Source: Daphnia pulex
Taxonomy: Eukaryota > Arthropoda > Branchiopoda > Diplostraca > Daphniidae
Assembly: GCF_021134715.1 (NCBI RefSeq)
Contig: NC_060020.1
Span: forward strand, 8,556,001 to 8,620,000
Length of the DNA: 64,000 nt
Direction of reading: 5' to 3'
Every line of letters begins with the position of its first letter. Position 1 is the stretch's first letter. Below the pieces are notes generated by a model. It was given only the letters and a program-made list of their open reading frames with translations. It was not told the DNA's origin and did not search any database. A program made the position numbers and the translations under genes. This document shows positions 10,840-22,112 of the stretch, one piece after another.

Positions 10840-12583
10840 TCATTCACGTGCACGGTTCAATATTTTGTGTTTGTTGTTTGTAGAACGGAATTTCAGGAAG
10901 TCTTCAATACATTCAGCAATGCGAGTCAAGTAAAGACTACTTGGTCTTATGTTAAAGATCATGTTTGTTAATTCGGTTTTGTTAACAGTTCCCAAAATAC
11001 TTTCAATTATTACATCTTTTGCTGACAAAGGAAAAACAGAAGTTAGATTTAAGGAAATGCGTAACCAGGAGAGATTCTCTAAATTGGATAATTCAAATGT
11101 CAAGTTAAATTTCGAATAATCCGTGTCAAATTTGATTGATCGTGGGTTAGCCAATGACTCAAATTTCGGAGAATCTTCCGTGGCAAAATCAAGAAATATG
11201 CGAGTGTACTCTTCAACGATGTGCATCAACTTCGGTAAATCTTGTGTGGTCAAACATATTTCTTTAAGATTGCTATTTTCTAACGAATTTTCTAGGATCA
11301 CCAATCCCAGTCGGGTCCATTTATCTTTCACGTCTAATCAACAACAAATAAATGTTAAAACACAATTAAAAGAACGACTTAAAATATGTTTTTCCAACCT
11401 TTCCTAGTGTCAATATCAATATCCTCAATGTTGTAATGTTTAACTTTTTGGTGGTGATATTCACGATCCAGTTTGAATTTTAAGACAAGGTAATTTTTCA
11501 CCTTTGATAGGACCAATAAACTCTCAAATAATTCAATTTTCCAATTCAACTTTTTGGCAAGCAAGATAAATTCACCAAACTCTTCTGAACTGAAATCTGG
11601 ATAGATGACTGCAGTTTCTTTAATTTCATCAACAGATTCTTGATGGACACAAGTAAATTTCTTCTGAGTGCTGCTGCTTTCCAGTTCAATAATTTGGTTG
11701 CCTATTGTAGCAACTTTAACAGTTTCTACTTCTAAGATGATGGAGGGGCAAGGGCTTGAATCTTCAACTGCCACCCCCCTGAACTCCTGGGACACTTCCA
11801 TTGGTTGAACAAACTTTTCACTTAAGGATGCACAACTAGTTTCTTCCTGAACGGCTGACATTTCCATTTCTTGAATTGAAGTTTCATTGCCGAGATCTTT
11901 CACGGAAGCAAAGTTATCTTTGTTTACAATCATTCTTGAGGAAGTTGCTGATTCTTCTTGAGTGACACAGTCTTCTACCACTGTTACATCATGCAGTGGG
12001 GCAAGGGAAGATGCTGATACCTCCATTTCAATTTCTTGAACAACACTGCCGTTTTGGCCAATTTCAACAGTGGTTATACTTGTAATTTCCATATCATCAC
12101 ATTGACTTAAGAATTCAGTCTTTTTTTCTGTTTGTTGTAGAATGTTTTCCTTTTCGCAATCCCAACCAGATGCATCTATGTTTGAAAGCAGTGTTTCATC
12201 CTGAAGTTTGTTCAATGCTTTCTCCAATTTATCAATGGTCAAAACTTCATGAACTTGGAATTCTCTATAGAAGTACAATATTTTTATTATCAAGTTTGTT
12301 AAAATAAGTTTTGGATTTCAGCTGCTCATAAGGTTTTAAATGAAACATTATATACTTACTTTACTTCATCCCTACCAGCAAAACTTACTCGCTTTCTAAA
12401 GGATTTCTGTCGATAACATGTAAAGGTTTCTGTTTGTTCTTCTTCATATTCAAAAACTGATTGTTGATTTACAGCCGGCTTTAAAATCTTAGCACAAAAG
12501 AACAAAATGTTATTTCAGCAATAAATAGATCAATACGAAAATACATTAAATATTACCGAATTTCTCCTGTTTTCTCTATCCAT
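10840..12583 (-). CDS. KNL1: KNL1/Spc105-type kinetochore scaffold, very short
   Basis: Four minus-strand exons join in frame: 12583-12557, 12487-12360, 12264-11399 and 11333-10840, giving 504 residues. SILK (residues 9-12, formed across the first intron) and RVSF (42-45, in KRVSFAGRDEVKEF) are the two PP1-docking motifs of KNL1. MELT-like motifs follow: MEIT (110), MEVS (132), MEMS (185) and MEVS (207), which in KNL1 are phosphorylated by Mps1 and recruit Bub3-Bub1. The C-terminus (from about 285) resembles the tandem RWD region that binds Mis12, with a CLTTQDLPKLM segment matching the vertebrate CTTQ-LPK motif. KNL1 is usually 1,500-2,300 residues in insects and vertebrates, so this one is drastically compact and has few repeats. 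It converges with INTS10. Confidence 0.88.
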
Positions 12584-12743
12584 TACGGTAACACATTGAT
12601 CAATGACGGTTAAGCCAAATTGAATCTAAGCAAAATTAAAAGTCTAAACAGCATTGCCTGATGTCGTATCTGGGACTTAAAAAGTAGCAGAGCGCACCAA
12701 GCGGGTGTGTTCATCACTATGCGGAACCATAGACAAATCGATT

Positions 12744-13014
12744 ATAGGGCTCTTCGGGATCTGTTTTATTTAGTCGATTTATCTGGCAACGCAGCATGGT
12801 TCGAGACTTTTTTAGGGCGAGAACGGGGAGAAGAGGGAGAATGGGACGAATGGGGGAGAAAAGGAAACGTGGGTCCCCTTTTTTTTCGTACGCCCTCCTC
12901 CCTCCCATTCCTCCCATCCTCCCTCTTCTCCCCGTTCTAGCCCTAAAAAAGTCTCGAACCATGCTGCGTTGCCAGATAAATCGGCTAAATAAAACAGATC
13001 CCGAAGAGCCCTAT
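12744..13014. mobile_element. foldback / MITE-like element, arms about 110 bp
   Basis: The left arm starts ATAGGGCTCTTCGGGATCTG and the right arm is its reverse complement ending at 13014. Both arms include the sequence TATCTGGCAACGCAGCATGG and a purine-rich GAACGGGGAGAAGAGGGA tract. The centre is GC-rich with a T-run. There is no transposase ORF; the ORFs on both strands are mirror images of each other and not genes. Part of the arm recurs at 45,307 and 51,337. Confidence 0.75.
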
Positions 13015-13031
13015 AAGGATATTTACGATTA

Positions 13032-13331
13032 CATAGGATCAGAGCAATAGATCTCTGGTCGGTTCACGGCTGTGTTGGCTTCCCTATCCCGGTTTCAGGG
13101 TAAACGTAAGCCGATTTGGAAACTTTAAAAAGCGCCTCTAGTGAGTGTGTCAGCTACAACGTCCAGCTACTTTTGAGAGCCTAGATGGCTCTTTTTAAAG
13201 TTTCCACTTCACAATTCTGACAGGCCCCGCCCTAAAACCCCCTGAAAATCGGCTTACGTTTACCCTAAAATCGAGATGGGGAAGCCAACACAGCCGTGAA
13301 CCGACCAGGGATCTATTGCTCTGATAGGATG
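13032..13331. mobile_element. second foldback element, arms about 95-140 bp
   Basis: The left arm runs from CATAGGATCAGAGCAATAGA through GGTCGGTTCACGGCTGTGTT and GGGTAAACGTAAGCCGATTT to about 13130. The reverse complement occupies about 13190-13331. A loop of about 60 bases separates them; the right arm has an extra stretch of about 40 bases. It lies almost end to end with the preceding foldback element. No coding capacity is seen. Confidence 0.75.
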
Positions 13332-13638
13332 TTTCATTCCCAAGTCAAGTCGACTGCCGTAGTGTTTGTGGAAATTATTTGATCCTCATAAGTAAAAAAA
13401 AAAAAAATGCTAAATATTTAGTTGATAAAATTATCCATACCATTCTATATTTTATGTAATCTTTCTTACTTAGTAAAAATAAACCGACAACACAGAAAAG
13501 TTGTCTAAATAATTTGAAATGACAATATCAAGAATGAAAAAATAAATCAGAGATTTATTATCAGCAGAATTAAAACGGTTTTACATAAATTTCATCAATA
13601 TATCTATCTCTCTAACGATAACCGCATACTACTGGGTT
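13332..13638. other. AT-rich spacer
   Basis: AT-rich sequence with an A-run near 13395 and no ORF of interest. It separates the foldback elements from the duplicated gene fragment. Confidence 0.5.
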
Positions 13639-13925
13639 TTACAGTAACTCAATCAATCTCCTTGTGTCTCCAAAGATATCCTCATACTGCTCCTTAGTTA
13701 ACTGACATTGACTTTGAGTATTGAAAGCTTCAATGATAACTACAAATTTTTTCACTTTTTTAGTATGATCAGCACGATCAACATCCATTTTGATCAGGAT
13801 TTCCAAGCTTTTGACAATGGTTTTCATAACTGCAAACATCATATCTTTGTTGCCATGATTGGAACTCAATCCCAATCCATCCAGGAGAAAATAGAGGAGA
13901 TTTACCACATCTTCATTAGTTTAGA
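13639..13925 (-). pseudogene. gene fragment, copy 1 (possibly importin-alpha C-terminus)
   Basis: An 89-residue minus-strand frame contains IVKSLEILIKMDVDRADHTK and CQLTKEQYEDIFGDTRRLI. The layout (helix, 'LE.L+K', acidic spacer, 'IIEAF', then 'E.YEDIF...LIELL') is reminiscent of the last ARM repeat of importin-alpha, but similarity is weak and the identification is tentative. It lacks a proper start and a longer gene context. A second copy lies at 14813-15131. Confidence 0.35.
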
Positions 13926-13937
13926 TTAGCATTTTAT

Positions 13938-14810
13938 TCAGCTAGCCTAGGATCCGCTTCTCTGCAGCGTGTCGTGAATGCGCGCTACCCTGGCCTCCCT
14001 CACTTGACAACATCCCTACGCACCGGGTCGTTTAGACAGCAATGGTGCGATACATCTCTCCGACTAAGAGACTCAGGAAGACTTAACACAACCACATTTA
14101 TCTTGTATTTCTGTTGAATGAATATCACCTTGATAATACGTCCATATGTCTTGTACGCCGTGTAGGCAGGAGCTGGGAGATCGACCGCACCATGTGATGA
14201 CGGATGAGACTCTTCCCAGCTTCGGCTGTCGTGAGGCCAGATACCCTATATTGCTGTACGAACTTTTTATTTTTTCCTACTCTGCATCTGTTTCCCTGTT
14301 GTCAGACCTGGTTGGTTTCGACCTCGCCCTGTGCGACGGATGAGATTCCTCCGGTTTCTGTTTATAGTTACTTATTTGCTTATTTCTGTTTGGTATCGCC
14401 GTGTCAGCAAGGACTGGGTAATCAACCGCACAATGGGTGACGGATGAGATTATTACCAGTTTCGGCTGTCGTGAGGCCTTTGTCCCTATATTGATGTTTG
14501 AGCGTTTTTCGCTCCTCTGCTTTCATGTGGGCTGGGAAGATCCGTATAGTTCATCCTAGCCTAGTGCGAAGGATGAGATCCTTCTGGTTTCTGACACATT
14601 CAGTGTGAAGCTATTCCTGGTTAGCTATGCGTCACGACATGTTGTATCCGCATTCGCGCATAATTGTCACATTTAAGTCACAGCATCTACCACCTGAACT
14701 CCTATTCACTCCCATTCATCTACATACTGTAATTTTATTCAAGCTCGACCTCGCTATAAATACAAAATGGCAATACTTTCGGTGGGAGCTACGCCTTTAA
14801 TAAAAAAAAT
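13938..14810. repeat. element with four repeated hairpin modules
   Basis: This block of about 870 bp separates two copies of the same gene fragment and ends in an A-rich tail (TTTAATAAAAAAAAT). Between about 14164 and 14600 a module recurs four times, each with a GACGGATGAGA-like box (14198, 14334, 14439, and a GAAGGATGAGA variant at 14567). Modules 1 and 3 are 242 bases apart and share TTTCGGCTGTCGTGAGGCC or a close variant. The left sides (CTGGG...) and right sides (...CCCAG / ACCAG) of the modules can pair. No ORF is convincing. It may be a SINE- or LTR-like insertion, but its family is unknown to me. Confidence 0.5.
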
Positions 14811-14812
14811 AC

Positions 14813-15131
14813 TACTGGGTTTTACAGTAACTTAATCAATCTCCTTGTGTCTCCAAAGATATCCTCATACTGCTCCTTAAACAACTGACATTGACTTTGC
14901 GTATTGAAAGCTTCAATGATAACTACAAATTTTTCACTTTTTTAGTATGATCACCACGATCAACATCCATTTTGATCAGGATTTCCAAGCTTTTGACAAT
15001 GGTTTTCATAACTGCAACCATCATATCTTTGTTGCCTTGATTGGAACTCAATCCCAATCCATCCAGAAGCAAATAGAGGAGATTTACCACATCTTCATTA
15101 GTTAGAACGATTTCAGAAACTGCTTTCATTA
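14813..15131 (-). pseudogene. gene fragment, copy 2, frameshifted
   Basis: This is a second copy of the fragment at 13639-13925, starting at the same TACTACTGGGTTTTACAGTA boundary. It extends a little further on its 5' side (KAVSEIVLTNEDVVNLL). Loss of one T in the run near 14935 shifts the frame after DHTKKVK, so the downstream half (EAFNTQSQCQL...) is out of frame. It is therefore a pseudogene copy. See the first copy for the tentative importin-alpha idea. Confidence 0.4.
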
Positions 15132-15950
15132 TCTGTTAATTGAAAAATTGTACCATGCACAGATAATTGAATTCTATCTCGGCTATTCTCGACTACCCCC
15201 TCTCAGTTTTCTTCGAATATCTCCTAAACTAAAAAAACTAGGCGATTGCGATTTTTACCAATTGACTTAGCGAAAATTTTTTCACAAAACCCTTATATTT
15301 TTGTATTTTTAGAATCCCCAGCGATGATTTCCGCAAAATCGAAAACCCACGAAAAGATCTCTTTGAGTCGTAAACGGCTTGTTAAAATAAAATTTCATCC
15401 TATCATTTTTTATTAATTACCTAATTTCTCGGGAGCTTTTGAACTGCAGATTCTCCTAAAAATTAGTTTTTTTTGTATAAGAAAATCGAAATTAACACGT
15501 AGCTTCAAATTTGATGCTTTTTTTGACAGATTGACTGTACTATTAGGGTTTATCATTTCTTTAATAACTTTTAAATAAACGTCCCCCTGGAAAACATATA
15601 AATGATTGTTATAGAAAGATTTTTTTAGCTATCGAATGAACCCAAGGGGGAATTTTTATGGGCTAAGATGTAATGAAAATACTGTTAAAAAAAACATTTT
15701 CCCATAAGCGCCTTGTTAAAAACGGAAACACTTTTTCGCACGGAAAGAAAATAGGTTTTGCGTTTGATTTTTTAAAACACTAAATCTATTCATAATTGCA
15801 CAAAAATTGGTTCACATCAAGAATGAAAGATGTGCTACAATTTCATATTTTTATAAATCGTTCATTTTCACAGAAAGTATATTTACACGGGTTTTAAAAG
15901 AGATATCTCAACAGTTAATACATCCCAAAGATACCCACTGGCATGTAGCG
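15132..15950. other. AT-rich stretch with no gene seen
   Basis: AT-rich DNA with many T- and A-runs. I see no ORF or structured repeat. It lies directly upstream of the first Copia remnant and may include its lost 5' part. Confidence 0.5.
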
Positions 15951-18228
15951 CCATCGTGAACAAACCGCCAATCACAATATGGCACGAGGGTCTGTCTCAT
16001 ATGAATAACAGAACCATAATAAAGATGGCGTCCAATGGATTGGTTGAAGGGATAGAATTAAAAGATCAATTAACAACAACTAGCATTTACCCAGGCTGCG
16101 TTTATGACAAGATACATCGCTTACCGTTCGAATCTGATCCTCATTGCGCTACACAAGTCGGAGAAATCATCCACTACGTTTGTGGACCCCTGCAGCCACC
16201 ATCACCTAATGGATCAAGATATTTAAAGATGACCTCAGTGGGTGTCGTGTGATATACTTCTTACGGCTCAAATCCAGCAAAGTCTTTCATTATTTTAAAC
16301 TATTTGCATGAAAGATCATAAGCGAAACTAATAAATTCATTGGCACTCTGCTCTCCGATGGGGGTTGGGAATTTCTAAAGTAGAGATTTTAGTGAATGAC
16401 CAACCAGAAAATCAATCTTTCATGAAGTCAGTGTGGCACATACTCCTCAACAAACGGCGTCTTAGAATGAAGGCACCGTACGATTAGAGAAGCGGAACGG
16501 AGCTCAATGCACATGAATAACGTCTCCCTCTAGCTGGTGCGGAATCGTATAACTGCACTACATATACCCTCAATCGCATCTTATCGAGCAGTACATTAGC
16601 TACTCCATTTCAGCTCTGGTTTGGGCGTAAACCAAATCACAGCCACCTACGCATATTTGGTTGCGAGGCTTACATGCATTTACACTAGACTGTGGCCGTA
16701 ATAAATTAGAGCCAATAGCATCAAGTATGTGTTCGTCGAATATTGCGAAAACACCAAGGCATATCGACTATGGGATCCAGTGAGTGGCAGACTGAAAATT
16801 AGCCGTGATGTCAATAAAATGTGACGTCTTTCATGAATTGCCAGATCGTCACGCACCAGCTCACTATGACTCCTTTGACCCGTGTCATCCAACTGATGAA
16901 TGTCCGAATTCTAGCGATCAACCCACGACGGGGCCATTCAGACCTCATCATTCAAGCAGAATGCCCCAGCACAAGAAACTTTGGGCAGAACTTGCGTCCA
17001 CAGATCAACCCGCTACCACGACTCCCACCATTGAACATTTGAACGTCCCTCATTCAAATTGGCTATTTCCGGTCCCGACTTCGACAAATGGCAAACAGCT
17101 ATGGGCGATGAATATCAATCCATCAAGGAAAATCGTACCTGGTCTTAAGTTCCTTCCCTCATGGGCAATCAGCAATAGGATGTTGATGGACGTACAAACT
17201 GAAACATGGTGTTGATGGAACCATTACAAGCTTCAAAGTGAGATTTGAAGCAAAGAGATACAGTCTAAGGCCGGGCTTAGATTTTACAGAAACTTACGCT
17301 TCAATAATTTAACTTGATTCTCTCCGAACCATTTATCCATCGCCGCACATCATTACCTAGACATGATTCAAATCGATGTAAAGACAGCCTTTCTTTATGG
17401 ATAAGTCACAGAGGAAATGTACTTCAGTCAGCCAGAGGGGTTCATTGTCGACGGCAAGGAGTCACTTGTATGCCAACTTCTCAAAGGACTTTATATACGG
17501 CTGTAAACTGTCGTCTGACTGTGGAAAATAACGCTTGATTTTTTTCTCAATAGATTTGGCTACACCAGCAGCTTGGCGGGTCTTTGCGTATATTTTCGAG
17601 AAACGGCATCCGAATTCGCCATCCTTGCCATCTGGATTGATGACGGCTCTTTATGCAGCACTAGCCCGTCAACCGACGCAAAGATACTTTCTTATCTAAT
17701 ATCCCAGTTTTCCATGACTTTCGGCTAAGCCGATTTTTTCATCGGTCTAAAAATCTCCCGAGACCGCACGCAAAAGAAATTATTCCTGTCTCAACCTCAA
17801 CACGTCATTGAGCGCTTCCATATGACCAATAGTAACCCTCCTTCCCGTTGATCAAAATACCCTTCTCCATTCCTCTATGTCTCCTTCAACCCCTGATGAA
17901 ATCATAGCCATGCACACCATTCAATATAGTGAGGCCATTGGTTGTCTCACATACGCAGCATTCTTCACCCGTCAAGACATCTCTTTTGCTGTAGGCCAGT
18001 TTGCCAGTTTCTGTCAGAAACCAGGTAAAGCCCATTGGTCTGTCCCAAAACTCCATATATCGTATCTCGTGGGTACCAAAACTCATGGTTTCCTCTATTC
18101 AAGAGTCGATCGCACCACCTTCATTGGCTATATAGATTCTGACTTCGATGGCGACAAAGATTTCCACCGTTCTACCTCCGGTTTTTATCTTCCTCCATCT
18201 CGGCGGTCACGGTTCACTAAATATTGAC
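15951..18228 (+). mobile_element. decayed Ty1/Copia retrotransposon A
   Basis: Scattered plus-strand frames follow the Copia pol order. A pre-integrase/integrase leader lies at 15956-16252 (WHEGLSHMNNRTI, then GCVYDKIHRLPF). Integrase continues at about 16440-16820 (AYRLWDPVSGRLKISRDV). Reverse transcriptase pieces lie at about 17100-17540 (IQIDVKTAFLYG, YFSQPEGFIVDG), and the RNase H region at 17877-18227 (GCLTYAAFFTRQDISFAVGQ, IDSDFDGDKD). Many stops and frameshifts separate the pieces, so it is dead. No LTRs could be recognised on either side. Confidence 0.85.
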
Positions 18229-18288
18229 ACTTTCATTTTGGTTTAGCCAAGACCATTTTTTTTAATTACTTCCCAAAATTCCCTCCTG

Positions 18289-18745
18289 GGATTCAGCCAA
18301 TATTGCACCAATACCGTTCCTGACTTTTTTCTATTTTACTAAAATTATTCTAAAATTCAATCCCAGAGTTAAGCTGACATTTTACCAACACTGTTTTTTT
18401 TTAAATTTTTTTCAATTATTTCCGAAAATTCCCTTCCGGGGTTCAGCCAGTATTACACCAATACCGTTTCTGACTGTTTTTCCCATTTTTCTCAAAATAT
18501 TTTATAATTGAATACCGATGTCTAGCCAATGAAGAGCCAATACCTATTCTGAATTTTGCTACCCGATATCTCGAAAAATAATTTTTCATTCGCACGCGGG
18601 ATTCTGCCAATGTTGCAACAATGCCATTTCTGAATATTTTAAGTTATATAAAATCTTATTTAATATAATTGAATCCCAAGAATTAGGCGTCATTGTCCCA
18701 ATTTTGTTGTCATTTATTTTCCGCATTTCTAATAGGGTCTTTGCA
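18289..18745. repeat. degenerate tandem repeat, about 78-bp monomer
   Basis: Six diverged units start near 18289, 18364, 18438, 18519, 18599 and 18680. Odd units begin like GGGATTCAGCCAATATTGCA, even units like GAGTTAAGCTGACATTTTAC, which suggests a dimeric higher-order unit of about 155 bp. The array sits immediately after Copia A. Confidence 0.6.
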
Positions 18746-18925
18746 TGAAATTTCGATTTGTTTTTAACATACTTCATGAGAATCAGTTTTTCACGCTGAT
18801 TCTCATGGTATTTTTTTTTAATCATTCAAAGTATGTGTATTTCTAATTCAAAGTTCAAATAAGCGCCTCCCATTTCAAAACGGCGTCTCAGCCATTTTTG
18901 ATGGGCGGTGCTTAATTTGTGATGA

Positions 18926-19053
18926 ATTTGTAGACGACGCTCACCAAAATCACCCTTTTCGTATTTCGCCTTAAGGCCCTAAGGACGAAAGAGGGTTGTA
19001 TTCAGCCGTAGGCAGTACGAAAAGGGTGATTTTGGTGAGCGTCGTCTACAAAT
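18926..19053. repeat. perfect 38-bp inverted repeat
   Basis: Positions 18926-18963 and 19016-19053 are exact reverse complements (for example GACGACGCTCACCAAAATCA on the left), separated by 52 bases. Perfect arms amid decayed sequence suggest a recent foldback or short MITE. No ORF lies inside. Confidence 0.85.
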
Positions 19054-19559
19054 ACAAAACAAAACAAACAACAATTTCTTTTTGCCACAGATTTTTTTGA
19101 CGCCTTCAGTTCGTCCAATGAAAACACACGAGGCTACATAACCCAGTCAAAGAATCCCTGCTGTCATGTACTTCGTCGAACATATGATTTTTCTTCGCCT
19201 TTGACTCATTCAGCCATTTGAACCAATCTCACGTTTGGCTATTGCAACTGTGATGGAAGGTTAGAGACCATGCTTAGTCTGGTTTTTCCATTCCAGCAGT
19301 GCAAGCGCGTGAGTTTCTTTTAAGATAAAAAAAGTCAAAACAGAATATGGTTAATCTGAGTTGATTTATTGAAAAATGAAATAAAGTATTGTTATTCTGA
19401 TTTAATTTGTTCAGATATAAAACAGAATATGGTTATTCTGAGTTGAGTTCAACCTTCGTATTTTGTTGGAAACACAGATTGGTAGTCATAGAGTTTTTTA
19501 AAAGAGTGTCACACTTTCTTTTGGGTTGTTGAGTTCAAATCGTAGGCCTTTGTTGATTT
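19054..19559. other. spacer before Copia B
   Basis: No ORF of interest. The sequence contains two similar stretches with ACAGAATATGGTTATTCTGA-like motifs (about 19340-19445), a local direct duplication. Confidence 0.4.
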
Positions 19560-22112
19560 CTTTGAACAGAATATTGATGATGATGGTGTTGTTACCAATA
19601 AAAATCTAATTGATGTCTGGAAGCTGAAGGATGCTGAAGCTAGAATCATTATTTACTGCAATGTGAAAACCGATTTGCAGGTTTTGATTGAAGGATGTTC
19701 GCAGGTGGTGGATATGTGAGAAAAATTGTTTTCACAGTTCACGAAGACTGCCCCAGACAATGCCAACCTTTTTCTGGCTAAATGTTTTGACTTTTTAAGT
19801 ACAACAAAGGTACAACAGACAAATTTTACTCATTCCTACGAGTGTTTGTAAACTTTGGATTTAATTATGACAGACCATAACGTGTTGAGTCATATTACGA
19901 CTTTGTCTAGTATGGCTGAAGACCTTAGCAACCTTTGCTCTCCAGTCACCGAGCAGCAGCTAATTATGAAAACGTTGTATACTCTTCCACCCAGCTTTAG
20001 ATCTTGACAGTCCACATAGTTAAGTGTACATGTTGCCGATCAGACGATCGTAAATCTCACCAAAAGGCTAATTGCTAAAGAAGTCCCAGTGAGCAACGTG
20101 AGAGTTTTGCTGTGGTTGCCTCGTCGTTTGTGTCTATACTACTGCTGCATCAAAGATTTGGACACGTCAATTGCAGAGACTTACGCAGGAGGATTCAGTA
20201 TGAAGCTGTGGAAGGTGTGGAACTTGACCCGGCACTCACTCTCCTGAATCCTTTAATGGATCTATGGCAAAATGCATCGGCTTCCTTTTTCAAGTGAAGG
20301 AAGGGAGAGGTGAAATGTTGGTGATATTTGCCATGGTGAAGTGGGCATGGTCAGTGTTTCTACGTACTATCTTCTCAACTATGACTCGCTGTTGAAGGGC
20401 GATCCTAGTGAATTTGCTGATGTGAAGATAATTAAAAAAGAAAAGTGAGGCATCGTCATCACGTCATAGAATTCAACCCACAAACAAACCCACCGACCAG
20501 TGAAAATCTTATGAACAGACAAAGGAACCGAATACGGAGGAGAAAAGTTCCTCACTTCCTGAAACTGGCCGTGAATATACTCTCCTGAAGCTGGAATTTA
20601 CTGCCCCTGGAAGTTACTATTGAACTCGTTTAAAGATGTCATTGAACCTGATTGTGGAAACACAGTTGAGCCGGTTCAACCCAAGACAAACAACGAAGGA
20701 ATTTGGCAAAGTGGGGATGGAGGCCCAACAGGTAGTTGGGTTACTCAGCGTGATGGTTGCGGGTGAATATTTAGTTAAAAAATTTACAGATGCCTCACTT
20801 GTAGTTACTCATACACTCAACTACAGGTGCTCTAGCTGAGTGATCAAGTACGCTGAGAATCAAATACCGAAAGTCGTTTGGTCATCTAGTAGTGTCTGAG
20901 TTAGAATTTGACGAGCCACAAAGCTACAAGAGGCCCTACGTTCCAAGTATGTTCACTTTATGAGGTTAGCCTTCAAGGAAGAGTTTCATGCCCACGTGCA
21001 AACAAGTCTTGGTACCACCTTCTGAAGTTCCACCAGGAAAGAAATCAACTCCACACAAATGAATAAGAAAATTCAAACCTTGGGACGGCGATGGTTCGGC
21101 AAGGTTCAAAGGCCTTCTCACATCTGATGGATGCAGCCAAAGACCAGGGATAGATTATAGAGATAAGATTGCTTCGGTTGGAGTCGTTTTGTCTGGAGTA
21201 ATTGTGAATCATCTTGTTGATTGTTGCAACTGAAAATTTGGAGGTGGTCCATATTGATATCAAGACTGCTTTTCTTACCGTTGATCTCGACTACCCCATC
21301 TATATGACTCAACCTGAAGGGTTTGTGGAAATAGGGGGAGAAGATAACCTTTGCTTAATACGAAAAGCAATTTTTGGAACCAAGCAAGCGCCCTATCTCT
21401 TTGGTGAAAAGTTGAAAACATGAGTTAAGGAAGCGGGCTTTAAACAATTTACAACGGCTGCCTCTGTCCACACCGGGAACCCTTTAACTTTTCATCGACT
21501 TCACGGCCGCTGAGTTTGAAATCAGCAATTTCCCCCCGCGCAATTTCTTGGCATAAACATACAGAGTGATAGAGAGAAACATCAAGACTAGGCATCGCGT
21601 TTGCATTAGGGCAAGTGGCAAAGTACTGATCTTATCCTCTTCCAGCTCCTTGGAGAGCAGTTAGGCGTATTTTTCGTTATCTAAAGGTGAATCCAACTCT
21701 CGGTCTCTATCTTGGAGGAAGTGATGAAGATGTGGTGGTGTACGGTGAAGCAGATCTTGTAAAGATTTAGATAATCACGAGTCAACGTTGGATATTATTG
21801 GATTCCTGCGTGGTGGCCCTGTTCTGTGGGTTAGCCGGAAACAGACGTTAACAGCTACTTCTACGACCCACAGTAAGTTTCTCGTAATGACGAAAGCCCC
21901 CAAGGATGGAATTTGGCTACGACGGTTTAACAAGGAAATCAGTCGCCCAAAGGCAGGAGGAACAACCAACTCAACTGAGCTACCTCCAGTCACCGTGTTT
22001 AACGACAGCCAACCAGCAGTGAAACTACCAAAGAATCCGGAATTCCATCACCTGACCAAATATTTAGACGTTGCAATCTCAATGTCTAGTGCAAGTTATG
22101 GAAAAGATTGAA
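19560..22112 (+). mobile_element. decayed Ty1/Copia retrotransposon B
   Basis: Plus-strand frames broken by many stops show the Copia order. A gag-like part lies at about 19560-20100 (SMAEDLSNLCSPVTEQQL). An integrase leader is at about 20135-20290 (LLHQRFGHVNCRDLRRRIQY), and reverse transcriptase is at 21214-21423 (VVHIDIKTAFLT, IYMTQPEGFVEIGG, KAIFGTKQAP). RNase H is at about 21670-22111 (FLRGGPVLWVSRKQTLTATS, AVKLPKNPEFHHLTKYLDV). It is a different family member from Copia A. LTRs were not found. Confidence 0.8.

Noticed and set aside
12707..13050. Three overlapping 77-84-residue ORFs on both strands
   Set aside because: They are mirror translations of the two arms of a foldback element, not genes.
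14150..14600. Hammerhead ribozyme or C/D-box snoRNA in the hairpin modules
   Set aside because: GATGA-like boxes occur, but the required partner motifs (GAAA core for hammerhead, CTGA box D with terminal stem) are not in the right places.
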